From NCBI GenBank assembly GCA_964478815.1, contig CAYZKY010000009.1:8409-72408 (forward strand): 64,000 nucleotides of DNA, read 5' to 3'. Below are positions 56,424 through 63,884 of this stretch, piece after piece. The first letter of the stretch is position 1; every line of letters begins with the position of its first letter. The translations under genes and the position numbers were made by a program. Origin of the DNA: DASVNK01 sp964478815. Its GTDB lineage: Bacteria; Verrucomicrobiota; Verrucomicrobiia; Limisphaerales; SXQI01. The notes under the pieces are model-generated. The model did not search any database and was not told where the DNA came from. It saw nothing but the letters and a program-made list of their open reading frames with translations.

Positions 56424-57547
56424 ACCGTTGTCGCCACTCGCCGGTGCGAACCGTTCGTTCCCGTGGGGGCCGCGGTCCGGTGAGGAGCCGCCGGATTCGC
56501 TCCCGCCTCGGACGCATGGCCGGCCAGGTGCAGATGCACCGGCGCACCCTGCTGGCGGATCGATTCCGAAGAGGCCTCGAGAATCCGCACCAGCTCCATG
56601 CCGTGATGCCCATCCGTCAGCGGCTTGGTGCCGTTCTTGATGCTGTCGAGGAAATGCTGCGTTTCCACCTTCAGCGGTTCCTCCTGCTTCACGTACGGCA
56701 CGTAAATGTCGCCGTAGTGGTACGAGTAGGTGAATTCGGCGAACGTGTTGTAATGCGGCGGACGGTCCACGCGCGCGTCGTAAATCTTGATCTTCTCCAG
56801 CGGCTCGACGTCATCGTAAACGATCATCCGGCGCGTCCCGACGATCGTCATTTCCCGAACCTTGCGCGGATCCAGCCAGCTATTGTGGATCGTCGCCATC
56901 TGGTTGTTCCGGAACGAGAGCGACATCGTCGTCACGTCCTCGATCCCCGGCGTCACATGGCAATTCCCCCGGCAATTCACGCTCACCGGCGCTTCATCCA
57001 TGATGTACAGGATGATCGAAAGATCGTGCGGCGCGAGATCCCAGGCCACGTTGATGTCCCGCTGATACAAACCGAGGTTCAACCGGCGCGAGGCGATGTA
57101 GCGGATGGCTCCGAGATCGCCGTTCTTGATGATCTCCTTGATCTTCCGCACCGGCGAGGAATACAGAAACGTATGGCCGACCATCAGCGTCAGCCCCTTC
57201 GCCTTCGCGATGGCATTCAATTCCTCGCATTCCGCCACCGAGGTCGCCATCGGCTTCTCGATAAAGGTGTGCTTGCCCGCTTCCAGCGCCTGCTTCGCCA
57301 TCTTGTAATGGAAGCGCACCGGCGCGGCCACCACCACGGCCTCGATCGCCGTATCCGCCAGCATCCGGTCGAAATCGGTCTCCGCGTGAACCTCGGGGTA
57401 CAGAGACTTGAGCTGCTTTAAGCGCCCCTCGTCCTTGTCGCAGATGGTCTTGACGATGCAATCCGGCAAGGATCGAAAATTCCGGATCAAATTCGGGCCC
57501 CAATAGCCGCACCCGACCACGCCGACCGTTACAGTTTTAGTTTTCAC
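56420..57547 (-). CDS. Gfo/Idh/MocA-family UDP-sugar 3-dehydrogenase (WbpB-like)
   Basis: A 375-residue oxidoreductase with VGVVGCGYWGPNLIRNF (7-23) and the EKP motif (TFIEKPMAT). WDLAPHDLSIILYIM carries the conserved His. With the acyltransferase and aminotransferase directly downstream, it should oxidise C3 of a UDP-N-acetyl-uronic acid. The last about 30 residues are Ala/Pro-rich and poorly conserved-looking. Its start overlaps the sugar transferase stop by 11 bases. The UDP-GlcNAc 6-dehydrogenase (WbpA) of this route is not in the window. Confidence 0.87.
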   Translation of the reverse strand: MKTKTVTVGVVGCGYWGPNLIRNFRSLPDCIVKTICDKDEGRLKQLKSLYPEVHAETDFDRMLADTAIEAVVVAAPVRFHYKMAKQALEAGKHTFIEKPMATSVAECEELNAIAKAKGLTLMVGHTFLYSSPVRKIKEIIKNGDLGAIRYIASRRLNLGLYQRDINVAWDLAPHDLSIILYIMDEAPVSVNCRGNCHVTPGIEDVTTMSLSFRNNQMATIHNSWLDPRKVREMTIVGTRRMIVYDDVEPLEKIKIYDARVDRPPHYNTFAEFTYSYHYGDIYVPYVKQEEPLKVETQHFLDSIKNGTKPLTDGHHGMELVRILEASSESIRQQGAPVHLHLAGHASEAGANPAAPHRTAAPTGTNGSHRRVATTV

Positions 57548-58283
57548 AAGTCTCTTTCTTGTTTTTGTTGCTTCGAGTTTCCTTCAGTTGCGAAAGCAGC
57601 ACCGGAAATGTCCGCAGCATGATCTTGAAGTCCAGCCACGGCGAAGAGCGCCGGGCGTACTTGATATCGAGCTGGATCATTTCGGTGAAAGTCGTGCGAT
57701 TCTTTCCGCTCACCTGCCACAAGCCCGTCAGCCCCGGCAGCGCGTCGAATCGCTCCTTGTGCCACGGCTCGTAATGCTCGTACTCGTACGGCGTGCACGG
57801 CCGCGGCCCGACGATGCTCATTTCCCCTTTCAGCACGTTGATGAGCTGCGGCAACTCGTCCAGGCCGCTCGAACGCAGAATCCTTCCAAAGGGAATCAAG
57901 CGCGGATCTCCATTCTTATCCATCTTCGTCATCGGCGCGTCGGACTTAATCAAAGATTTCAAATGATCCTGGTGTACCCCGGTGTCCGCGTTCACTTTCA
58001 TCGTCCGGAATTTCAGGCAATTAAAGGGCCGCCCCTTGTACCCGACCCGCTCCTGGCGGAAAAAAACCGGCCCGGGCGACACCACCTTGATCGCCGCCGC
58101 GATCAGGAGCATCAGCGGAAACGCCGCCGGCAGCGCGGCCAGCAAGCACAAGCAATCCTGCACCCGCTTCCACAGCGGGGCTCGCGGCTTGGCGGCGCTT
58201 TCTCCAGCGGAAGCGTTAGGACTTTCCAACATCTTCGCCTGCAATAATCCCGTCTCCGCTCCCATTGGGCCTGCCGTTTTCAT
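57537..58283 (-). CDS. Initiating bacterial sugar-phosphate transferase (WcaJ/PglC-type)
   Basis: A 248-residue protein from the ATG at 58283 (Met at 58265 and 58232 are alternatives; a TTG at 58394 would give 285 residues with a non-conserved tail). One hydrophobic hairpin/segment (LCLLAALPAAFPLMLLIAAAI) is followed by the catalytic domain: SPGPVFFRQERVGYKG, FNCLKFRTM, LRSSGLDELPQLINVL, MSIVGPRP and LPGLTGLWQVSGKN. It transfers the first sugar-1-phosphate to undecaprenyl phosphate, starting repeat-unit synthesis. It is a monotopic type without the large N-terminal membrane domain. Confidence 0.9.
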   Translation of the reverse strand: MKTAGPMGAETGLLQAKMLESPNASAGESAAKPRAPLWKRVQDCLCLLAALPAAFPLMLLIAAAIKVVSPGPVFFRQERVGYKGRPFNCLKFRTMKVNADTGVHQDHLKSLIKSDAPMTKMDKNGDPRLIPFGRILRSSGLDELPQLINVLKGEMSIVGPRPCTPYEYEHYEPWHKERFDALPGLTGLWQVSGKNRTTFTEMIQLDIKYARRSSPWLDFKIMLRTFPVLLSQLKETRSNKNKKETCEN

Positions 58284-58540
58284 CGTGCCCCGCGGCGCGC
58301 TCCCGGCCCTCGCCGGGTTCCCTGATGGATCGCTCGCTTTGGCATCTTGCTTCGTTTCCTGCCCAGCTTTGGAACCCGGTGGCGCGCCGCCCAATCGGCG
58401 CCGCCGCCGGACTAATTCCGAACGCTTGGGACAAGGCTCCGCACTTGGTCGAGGTAATCACCCCACCTCCAAATCGTTTCTGGCGCGGCATGTCTCAGTC
58501 CCAGTCCCCCATCGCATCCCCTCAGCCGTGAATCGGCTCC

Positions 58541-58556
58541 TGGCACTCCTGATGCA
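58541..58556 (+). promoter_or_regulatory. Sigma-54-like -24/-12 element (orientation unexpected)
   Basis: TGGCACTCCTGATGCA has TGGCAC and TGC with the exact GG-N10-GC spacing of sigma-54 promoters. It points rightwards, away from the EPS genes, where no good gene follows. A weaker leftward match (CGGCTGAGGGGATGCG on the minus strand, about 58512-58529) faces the sugar transferase. Given a sigma-54 activator in this locus the elements deserve note, but either could be chance. Confidence 0.3.
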
Positions 58557-58632
58557 CTAATATTTGTCGGCGAAGCACTTCCAAGTTTCAATCCAGAGCC
58601 ATTATCTTATCCTGACAACACCCAACAAAGGC

Positions 58633-58692
58633 TTATCTTGAGGCGACAATTTATCGAATCGCGACAGGCTGGCTTATCGAAACGCGACAGGC
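58633..58692. promoter_or_regulatory. Direct repeats upstream of the EPS operon (candidate regulator-binding sites)
   Basis: Two near-identical 19-base units, TTATCGAATCGCGACAGGC (58651-58669) and TTATCGAAACGCGACAGGC (58674-58692), lie 23 bases apart start to start. A third, weaker unit TTATCTTGAGGCGACAA begins at 58633. They sit about 350-400 bases upstream of the sugar transferase start, the distance expected for enhancer sites of a sigma-54 activator such as PrsR. The repeats are seen directly; the binding protein is inferred. Confidence 0.5.
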
Positions 58693-58809
58693 CCGAATGC
58701 CCATTCGAAAACCTTTTGCGTCGGAATAAAAAGAAGAAGGGGGTGGAATTGCGGAAAGAAGAGGCTCCGCGGACCTGGCGCATCGCGATTCACGCGATGC
58801 CAGAACCGA

Positions 58810-58986
58810 TCACATGCCGGCCAAGGCGGCCACGCCCGCGGCGGTGACCACCTCGGTGTCGTGCGCCGCCGGAGCCCGGCTCGCTTCGAATTCCGGCATC
58901 GGCCGCTTCGCCGCCGCTGCCACTGCCAGCATTCCGGCCAGCCCGGCCGTGCTCACCGCTGCGTAGATTATCAAACCAATCATCAT
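58810..58986 (-). CDS. Small membrane protein candidate
   Basis: A 58-residue frame starting at tandem ATG codons (58986, 58983). The first 27 residues, MMIGLIIYAAVSTAGLAGML..., form one membrane helix followed by a basic KRP; the rest is Ala/Val-rich and short. No strong ribosome site is seen. Its position between the RfaH-like gene and the EPS genes, same strand, is compatible with a small co-expressed membrane protein. It could also be chance in G+C-rich DNA. Confidence 0.4.
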   Translation of the reverse strand: MMIGLIIYAAVSTAGLAGMLAVAAAAKRPMPEFEASRAPAAHDTEVVTAAGVAALAGM

Positions 58987-59117
58987 GGCTTGCTTATAGC
59001 ATCGGCCATGCCCGTCTCAGGGTTGAGAAGATTTCTATCCCCAGGAACAATGCTCTCCCCGCGCCTCCCTCCAGCCCGGCCCAACCCGGCAAATCCTGCC
59101 CAAAATCCCCCGCCCAC

Positions 59118-59663
59118 TCACGCCGCCGACTCATTCACCAAATAGCTCGGGTTCACAATCACGGAAGTGGCGCGCCCGAGCAACTCCAGCAACACTTCCA
59201 CCCGCTGATAGGGGTTCAGCACCCGCAACACCGAAGCGCGCATCCCTTGGAACGGCCCATCCCCGATAATGACCGAATCCCCCGGCTCCACATGCTCGTC
59301 CCGCTCGCACACCTCCTCCTGCCCGTACGTCTCCCGCAAATCCGCGATCACCGCGTCCGGCACTTGGGGAACTTTGTCGCCGAAATGCACCAGGCTGCTC
59401 ACGCTCGGGCTGTACCGCACCTTCTCGAATCCCGTGCGGAAATCGAACCGGGCGAAGAAATAGTTTGGAAAGAGCGGCTCCACGAAGGTCACCACCCCCC
59501 GCCGCGTGGCGCGCCGGATGCGCGTCCGGGGGCAGAACACCTCCAACCCCGCCAGGCGGCCAAGCTGCGCCGCGGCGATATGCTCCCGTTTCGGTTGGGA
59601 CCGCACACAATACCATGCGATGACTTCCTCCACTTCCCGACCCGGCTCTTCCGAATGCATCAT
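59118..59663 (-). CDS. NusG/RfaH-like transcription antitermination protein
   Basis: A 181-residue NusG-family protein. The NGN domain reads WYCVRSQPKREHIAAAQL...VEPLFPNYFFARFD, and the C-terminal KOW domain begins at PGDSVIIGDGPFQGMRASVLRVLN. It is a specialised paralogue (RfaH/UpxY/LoaP-like), which are known to load at capsule or EPS operons and let polymerase read through long transcripts. It is the first gene of the minus-strand locus, which runs about 52 kb. No recognisable ops element was found. A second ATG directly follows the first. Confidence 0.88.
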   Translation of the reverse strand: MMHSEEPGREVEEVIAWYCVRSQPKREHIAAAQLGRLAGLEVFCPRTRIRRATRRGVVTFVEPLFPNYFFARFDFRTGFEKVRYSPSVSSLVHFGDKVPQVPDAVIADLRETYGQEEVCERDEHVEPGDSVIIGDGPFQGMRASVLRVLNPYQRVEVLLELLGRATSVIVNPSYLVNESAA

Positions 59664-59906
59664 GGCTCACGCCCTGCCCCCCTCCTCGGGGCGGACAAGC
59701 CAACTTTGGCTGCACCGCTCGAATCTGCAACCAGATTGTTTCACCGGTCCGGCGCCCAGAGAATTTGGTTCACTTCAGCACCCGGCATGCCGATAACATC
59801 TTCGACAAGGGCGCACCGAAGCGCCTCGCCAGATCAAACAGAATAGCATTGACAGAATCCGGCTCGGTTCCTAAAAGGGACGTCCAACTGTACTACAAAG
59901 GCGTAT
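59664..59906. other. Divergent promoter region between the RfaH-like gene and the HTH regulator
   Basis: This 243-base region should contain the promoter of the EPS locus leader gene (minus) and of the HTH regulator (plus). Only a + strand -35/-10 candidate was identifiable. Confidence 0.5.
59849..59877 (+). promoter_or_regulatory. Candidate sigma-70-type promoter of the HTH regulator gene
   Basis: TTGACA at 59849-59854, 17 bases, then TAAAAG at 59872-59877; the start codon follows 29 bases later, with AAAGG just before it. The -35 box is perfect and the -10 weak. Confidence 0.4.
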
Positions 59907-60293
59907 ATGAGTCAGCGATTGAGTATAATTCAGGAGTGGCAAGCTCTGGCCCACCAGGCCCAGTTCAGAGCGCATGAGCTTGCCGATCTTTGCCAGGTGT
60001 CCCTGCGCACGTTGCAGCGGCATTTCCGGCAAAACTACGGCCTCACCGTCAGCAAGTGGCTGAGGGATATCCGGCTGCGGCAGGCTTACAACCACCTCTT
60101 GCACGGCTCGACCGTGAAGGAAGTGGCCTACAGCCTCGGCTACAAGCAGCTCTCCCACTTCTCCCGCGATTTCAAAGATTATTTCGGCGTCTCTCCCAGC
60201 TATCTGCTCGGCTCTCCCAAGATCACCGAGTTCCCGAGCGCCGATTTCATCTCTTCGGTGCCCGTCGCGGCGGAACAAGCCCTCGCCGTTTAG
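59907..60293 (+). CDS. Short AraC-type HTH transcription regulator
   Basis: A 128-residue protein consisting almost only of the AraC double-HTH domain: LADLCQVSLRTLQRHFRQNYGLTVSKWLRDIRLRQAYNHLLHG and VKEVAYSLGYKQLSHFSRDFKDYFGVSPSYLL. No ligand-binding domain is present. It is transcribed away from the RfaH-like gene and may regulate the EPS locus or itself. The start is supported by AAAGG close upstream. Confidence 0.85.
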   Translation: MSQRLSIIQEWQALAHQAQFRAHELADLCQVSLRTLQRHFRQNYGLTVSKWLRDIRLRQAYNHLLHGSTVKEVAYSLGYKQLSHFSRDFKDYFGVSPSYLLGSPKITEFPSADFISSVPVAAEQALAV

Positions 60294-60322
60294 GCCAGTT
60301 CCACCCGCCGATCCGCCGCCCC

Positions 60323-60604
60323 CTATCGGCCGGTCTGGTCGGTCGTCAAAATCCGCTCGATCCAGCGCTCGCACGACAACGCGACCGCCCGGCTTGAGTT
60401 TTGCCGCAAGCGGAACAGGGTCGCCAGCAGCACATCCTGAACGACCTTGTCGGAATCGATCGCCGGCAGAGGCAGCGGAGCCGGCATCGCGGCCAATGGG
60501 CCGCTTCCGCCACCTTTAATACCTGCTGCATTCCTCCTTCCGAACCCGCTCTCGCCCCGGACTTTCGTCCCCAAGGCGAACGGAGTGTTCCTGTGTCGCT
60601 TCAT
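60323..60604 (-). CDS. Small hypothetical protein
   Basis: A 93-residue protein. The ATG at 60604 has AAGGAG eight bases upstream, one of the best ribosome sites in this part, which is the main reason for the call. The N-terminus is basic and Gly-rich; the C-terminal half (SDKVVQDVLLATLFRLRQNSSRAVALSCERWIERIL) looks helical. No family recognised. It is convergent with the HTH regulator gene. Confidence 0.45.
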   Translation of the reverse strand: MKRHRNTPFALGTKVRGESGFGRRNAAGIKGGGSGPLAAMPAPLPLPAIDSDKVVQDVLLATLFRLRQNSSRAVALSCERWIERILTTDQTGR

Positions 60605-60909
60605 AGCTGCGACTCCTTGCAAGCTTATTTCGAGCCAACTCCCCCAATAAGCGTTACGGATGGCTCTTCCACTGTCGCGCATCGGGTTGAAGAACGAGAG
60701 GCGGCCGATCCCGGACCAAGCTTGAAAATGTTGTCAGCGAACGATTTGAGAGAGTTTCCATGGTCCCATCCCTGCCCTCGGCGCGCCAACCGCTCGATCC
60801 ATCGACCTTTCAAAATAATTTGACAAACGTGTTCCGGAACGGTGCCGATCTCGTCAATGGCCTTCTGATTGTAAGATTAATTTACAGTTTTTCACCTTGT
60901 ATTCCAACC
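60605..60909. other. Intergenic region, A/T-richer, with a possible gene remnant
   Basis: On the minus strand from about 60877 down to 60625 one frame is open and reads QKAIDEIGTVPEHVCQIILKG and onwards without ATG; a TTG at 60813 would give 62 residues. The composition looks protein-like in its first half, so it may be a decayed gene. TTGACA at 60820-60825 has no matching -10 box. Nothing else was seen. Confidence 0.35.
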
Positions 60910-61665
60910 CTATTTCCCAGCGCTCCACCCCCCGTCGATCGTAAAAGCGGTCCCCGTGATGAACGCAGACTCGTCCGCCGCCAAATACAGCGCCGCATGG
61001 GCGATCTCGCGCGGGGTGCCCATGCGTCCAAGGGCTTGCGTAGCCGCCATTTCCCGATAGGCCCTGTCGGGATCAGGGTATTCCCTGAGCCGGGCCGTGA
61101 CAAATGGAGTTTCCACCCGGCCTGGACAAATGCAGTTAACCCGGATTCCATCGAGCGCGTGGTCCAAGGCCATCGACTTGGTCAGTCCTACCACGGCAAA
61201 TTTGGTGGTGCAGTAGGCCAGCCGATCCCGGATGCCCACAATGCCTCCGATCGACGCCAGGTTGATGATGTTCCCGGATTTCCGAGCCAGCATGCCCGGC
61301 AAAAACGCTTGGGTCACGTTGAACAGCCCCCGCACGTTTACCGCATACAGCCGGTCCAAGTCGGCGCCGGTCGTCTGCAAGATCGTGCCCACATGGCCGA
61401 TCCCGGCGTTGTTCACCAGAATATCGAGCCGGTGGACTTGCCGGGCCGCCGCCTCTGCCGAAGCCTCGTCCGCCACATTCAAGCCGATGGGCGTGGCCTG
61501 CCCCTTCGCCCGGCTGATCCGGGCCGCCACTTCGTCCCCTGCCCCTTCGTTGATATCCGCCACCCATACGTGGGCGCCCGCCTGGGCGAACACTTCCGCG
61601 ATGGCCGCGCCGATGCCGGACCCGGCGCCGGTTACCAGCGCCACTTTTCCTTCGAGTGAGAACAT
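60910..61665 (-). CDS. SDR-family NAD(P)-dependent dehydrogenase
   Basis: A 251-residue classical short-chain dehydrogenase: TGAGSGIG (13-20), NNAG, a catalytic Ser in LASIGGIVG, YCTTK (Tyr-x3-Lys) and CPGRVETPF, ending in the usual FTIDGGWSAGK. The substrate cannot be told; sugar or acyl-type alcohols are typical. It stands alone, with 170 bases to the yhbY-like gene upstream. Confidence 0.9.
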   Translation of the reverse strand: MFSLEGKVALVTGAGSGIGAAIAEVFAQAGAHVWVADINEGAGDEVAARISRAKGQATPIGLNVADEASAEAAARQVHRLDILVNNAGIGHVGTILQTTGADLDRLYAVNVRGLFNVTQAFLPGMLARKSGNIINLASIGGIVGIRDRLAYCTTKFAVVGLTKSMALDHALDGIRVNCICPGRVETPFVTARLREYPDPDRAYREMAATQALGRMGTPREIAHAALYLAADESAFITGTAFTIDGGWSAGK

Positions 61666-61836
61666 AGCTTATTCCAATTCTCGTTTAAGATGAGACGAAG
61701 TCGCACCGGGAATTCGTTGGCCGTGGCGAAGCGTGAGGAAGGCGCATTGCCGCGTGGTTCTGTCACTGACGAACCACGAAGCCGGCGGGCGAAAGACCAA
61801 GCGAATTCCTCTCATCCTGAACGGCGTGACTGGGAA

Positions 61837-62133
61837 TTAAAGTTGAATCTTCCGTTGCGCCGGATCGGGCTGCTGCCGGTAGAGGAGCACCACATGGCCG
61901 ACCAGCGCGATCAGTTGAGCACCCGCCTTCGCCGCCAGCTCCGGCGCGACCTGCTTCCGCTGTTCCTTCAGCTCCTCGAGACGGACTTTGACCAGCTCAT
62001 GGCGCGCGAGCTCCTGCTCGAGCGTCGCGATGAAGCCAGGGCTTAAGCCCTGTTTCCCCACCTTGAGCGAAGCGTCCATTCTCTGGCCAAGGGCTTTGAG
62101 CTTGCGGATCTGCGGATTCGAGAGTTCTTCCAC
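61837..62133 (-). CDS. yhbY: YhbY-family (CRM domain) RNA-binding protein
   Basis: A 98-residue single-CRM-domain protein. KVGKQGLSPGFIATLEQELARHELVKVRL contains the GxxG RNA-binding loop and the conserved 'LVKV' strand; GHVVLLYRQ is the final strand. YhbY proteins bind pre-50S ribosomal particles. It lies three bases after the ABC permease stop, so the two are co-transcribed. Confidence 0.9.
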   Translation of the reverse strand: MEELSNPQIRKLKALGQRMDASLKVGKQGLSPGFIATLEQELARHELVKVRLEELKEQRKQVAPELAAKAGAQLIALVGHVVLLYRQQPDPAQRKIQL

Positions 62134-62136
62134 GGC

Positions 62137-63180
62137 TCACGATTTCAAGCGGGATTGGCGCCACTTGTCCAGCCCAACGGCGAGAATGATGACAATCCCG
62201 ATGATGATCTCCTGCATGTAATTCGGCCAGTCGCTCTGCGTCGAGCCGCTCCGCAGCACGGACATCGTCAGCGCCCCGATCATCGAGCCCAGCACGCTCC
62301 CGGAACCGCCGTTCAAGCTCGCCCCGCCGATCACCACCGCCGCGATCATGTCCAGCTCGCTGCCGATGTTGGTGCTCGGATCCCCCTGCCGCAGGCGGGA
62401 AAACTGCATCACCCCGCACAAACCGAAAAACAACCCGGCCACCCCATAGATGCCCAGCTTGACCAGGCGCGTGCGGATGCCGCACAGCCGCGCCGTCGCC
62501 TCGTTCGATCCGATCGCGAAAATATACCGGCCGAAGACCGTGCGCTTCATCACCAGCGTCATCAGGATCGCCAGCGCGATCGTAATCGCGATGCCCGGGG
62601 AAGGCACCAGGCTCTCCGGATGATCGGGCCGCGGATCCGCCATCAAATAGCGCACCGCCGGCACCACCGCGTCGGGCAAATTCACCGTTTGGTTCTCCGC
62701 CAGCAACTTGGCGAGGCCGCGCGCCACGCCCAGCATCCCGAGCGTCACGATAAAGGGCGTCATCCGAAATCCGGCCACGATCCCGCCATTCACCAGGCCG
62801 ACGGCCCCTCCGGCCGCGATGGCCAAGGCGAAGGCCATGTAAATGGAACTTCCCTCCCGCACCATCAACGCCGCCAGAACGCTCGTCAGCCCAATGACCG
62901 ACCCGACGCTCAGGTCGATCCCCCCGCTCACGATGATCATCGTCATCCCGAGCGCGCCGATCCCCACGATCACCGTGTTCGAAAGGATCAGCTTCAGATT
63001 GTAGATGCTGAAAAACCCCTCCCGGACATCGGGCGGCATGACCACCGCGAACAACCCGGTGACAAACCCGAGAATGAGGAACGGCCCCAGGGCATTCAGC
63101 ACCGCCCTGGGGGTAAACCGGGCGCTGGCGGGCGCGGACGCCGTTCGGTCCGGCTCCGCGGTGGTCGTTCCGTGGGACAT
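62137..63180 (-). CDS. ABC sugar transporter permease (RbsC-like)
   Basis: A 347-residue membrane protein with about nine or ten membrane segments. IIVSGGIDLSVGSVIGL and the C-terminal GGASLNGGSGSVLGSMIGAL are the ribose/xylose-type permease signatures. The start is the ATG at 63180; longer frames upstream are Arg/Pro-rich. No ATP-binding or substrate-binding gene is adjacent within the window on this strand, so it is separated from its partners, unless these lie elsewhere. Confidence 0.9.
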   Translation of the reverse strand: MSHGTTTAEPDRTASAPASARFTPRAVLNALGPFLILGFVTGLFAVVMPPDVREGFFSIYNLKLILSNTVIVGIGALGMTMIIVSGGIDLSVGSVIGLTSVLAALMVREGSSIYMAFALAIAAGGAVGLVNGGIVAGFRMTPFIVTLGMLGVARGLAKLLAENQTVNLPDAVVPAVRYLMADPRPDHPESLVPSPGIAITIALAILMTLVMKRTVFGRYIFAIGSNEATARLCGIRTRLVKLGIYGVAGLFFGLCGVMQFSRLRQGDPSTNIGSELDMIAAVVIGGASLNGGSGSVLGSMIGALTMSVLRSGSTQSDWPNYMQEIIIGIVIILAVGLDKWRQSRLKS

Positions 63181-63400
63181 TCGGACGCCGTTATAGAGGA
63201 AGCCTCCAGCCCGGACAACGTTTTCGCGCAAAAGTTCATCGCCAAGGACCTCGGACTCGCCCGCCGGCGCGCCGAGCGAAGCTCGAAAGCGATTCCGGAA
63301 ACCGGGCCGAAAGGTCTTTTGAAAGAACCGCCGGCCGGGATGCGTAGTGCTCCACAGGGGCGCGGCAGGAAAACCATCACCCCTGAACAGGAGAACGACC

Positions 63401-63871
63401 ATGAACATCTGGCGGAACTTTTTCGGCCACGGGAGCAACCCGGGAGCGCGCGGTGGGCCGGCCGGGGTTTTTTTCGACGATCCCTCGGGGCGAGCGGATT
63501 GCGGCTTCTGCGGAAGGCGCGGCCTGGAGCGGGAGGCCTCGGCCCCCTCGCCGTACCCGGTATGGCGCTGCGCTTGTGGAGCAATCGGTTCAGGAGCGAC
63601 GCTGTGGGATCTCGATGAAGCCGCCGATGAACTTTTGCGCGAATTGAGCATCGACGCGCGCGCCGGCGAGGCCGCCATTCCAACCGACCACCCGGCGATC
63701 TTCATTCGCCGGTTCGATGCGGATCGAGTGGAGCGGAACATGCAGGGAATCTTGGAGGAGCACGGGTATGCGTTCGTGGCGGCAGCCCGCCCTCGGGGAA
63801 GCGTGCGCACCTACTGGGCGAAAGGAGTGGCAGCGGCGGAAGAGCAAGTCGTCCATCAGCCGGGGGAGTGA
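63401..63871 (+). CDS. Hypothetical protein with a zinc-ribbon-like cysteine cluster
   Basis: A 156-residue soluble protein with a good ribosome site (AGGAG near 63389). It has a Cys pair DCGFCG and another, RCACG, about 18 residues later, which could bind zinc, followed by an acidic helix (DLDEAADELLREL). No family recognised. It is divergent from the permease gene. Confidence 0.6.
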   Translation: MNIWRNFFGHGSNPGARGGPAGVFFDDPSGRADCGFCGRRGLEREASAPSPYPVWRCACGAIGSGATLWDLDEAADELLRELSIDARAGEAAIPTDHPAIFIRRFDADRVERNMQGILEEHGYAFVAAARPRGSVRTYWAKGVAAAEEQVVHQPGE

Positions 63872-63884
63872 GCCGGGGCAATGA

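Larger units (their letters stand above)
58284..58809. other. Regulatory region upstream of the initiating transferase
   Basis: This 526-base stretch lies between the small ORF at 58810-58986 and the first EPS synthesis gene. No convincing gene is present. It carries the repeated TTATCGAA(T/A)CGCGACAGG elements (58633-58692) and possible sigma-54-type -24/-12 boxes. It most likely holds the main EPS promoter. Both strands were read; an Arg/Lys-rich + strand frame here (58638-58847) is not called. Confidence 0.5.

Noticed and set aside
58638..58847. Arg/Lys-rich + strand frame downstream of the sigma-54-like box
   Set aside because: Starts at a TTG without ribosome site, has no motif and runs through the direct-repeat elements.
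60401..60823. + strand frame opposite the small gene at 60323-60604
   Set aside because: No ribosome site and no motif, whereas the minus-strand frame has a strong AAGGAG site.
62155..63618. Long + strand frame opposite the ABC permease
   Set aside because: Arg/His/Pro-rich antisense of a clear membrane transporter.
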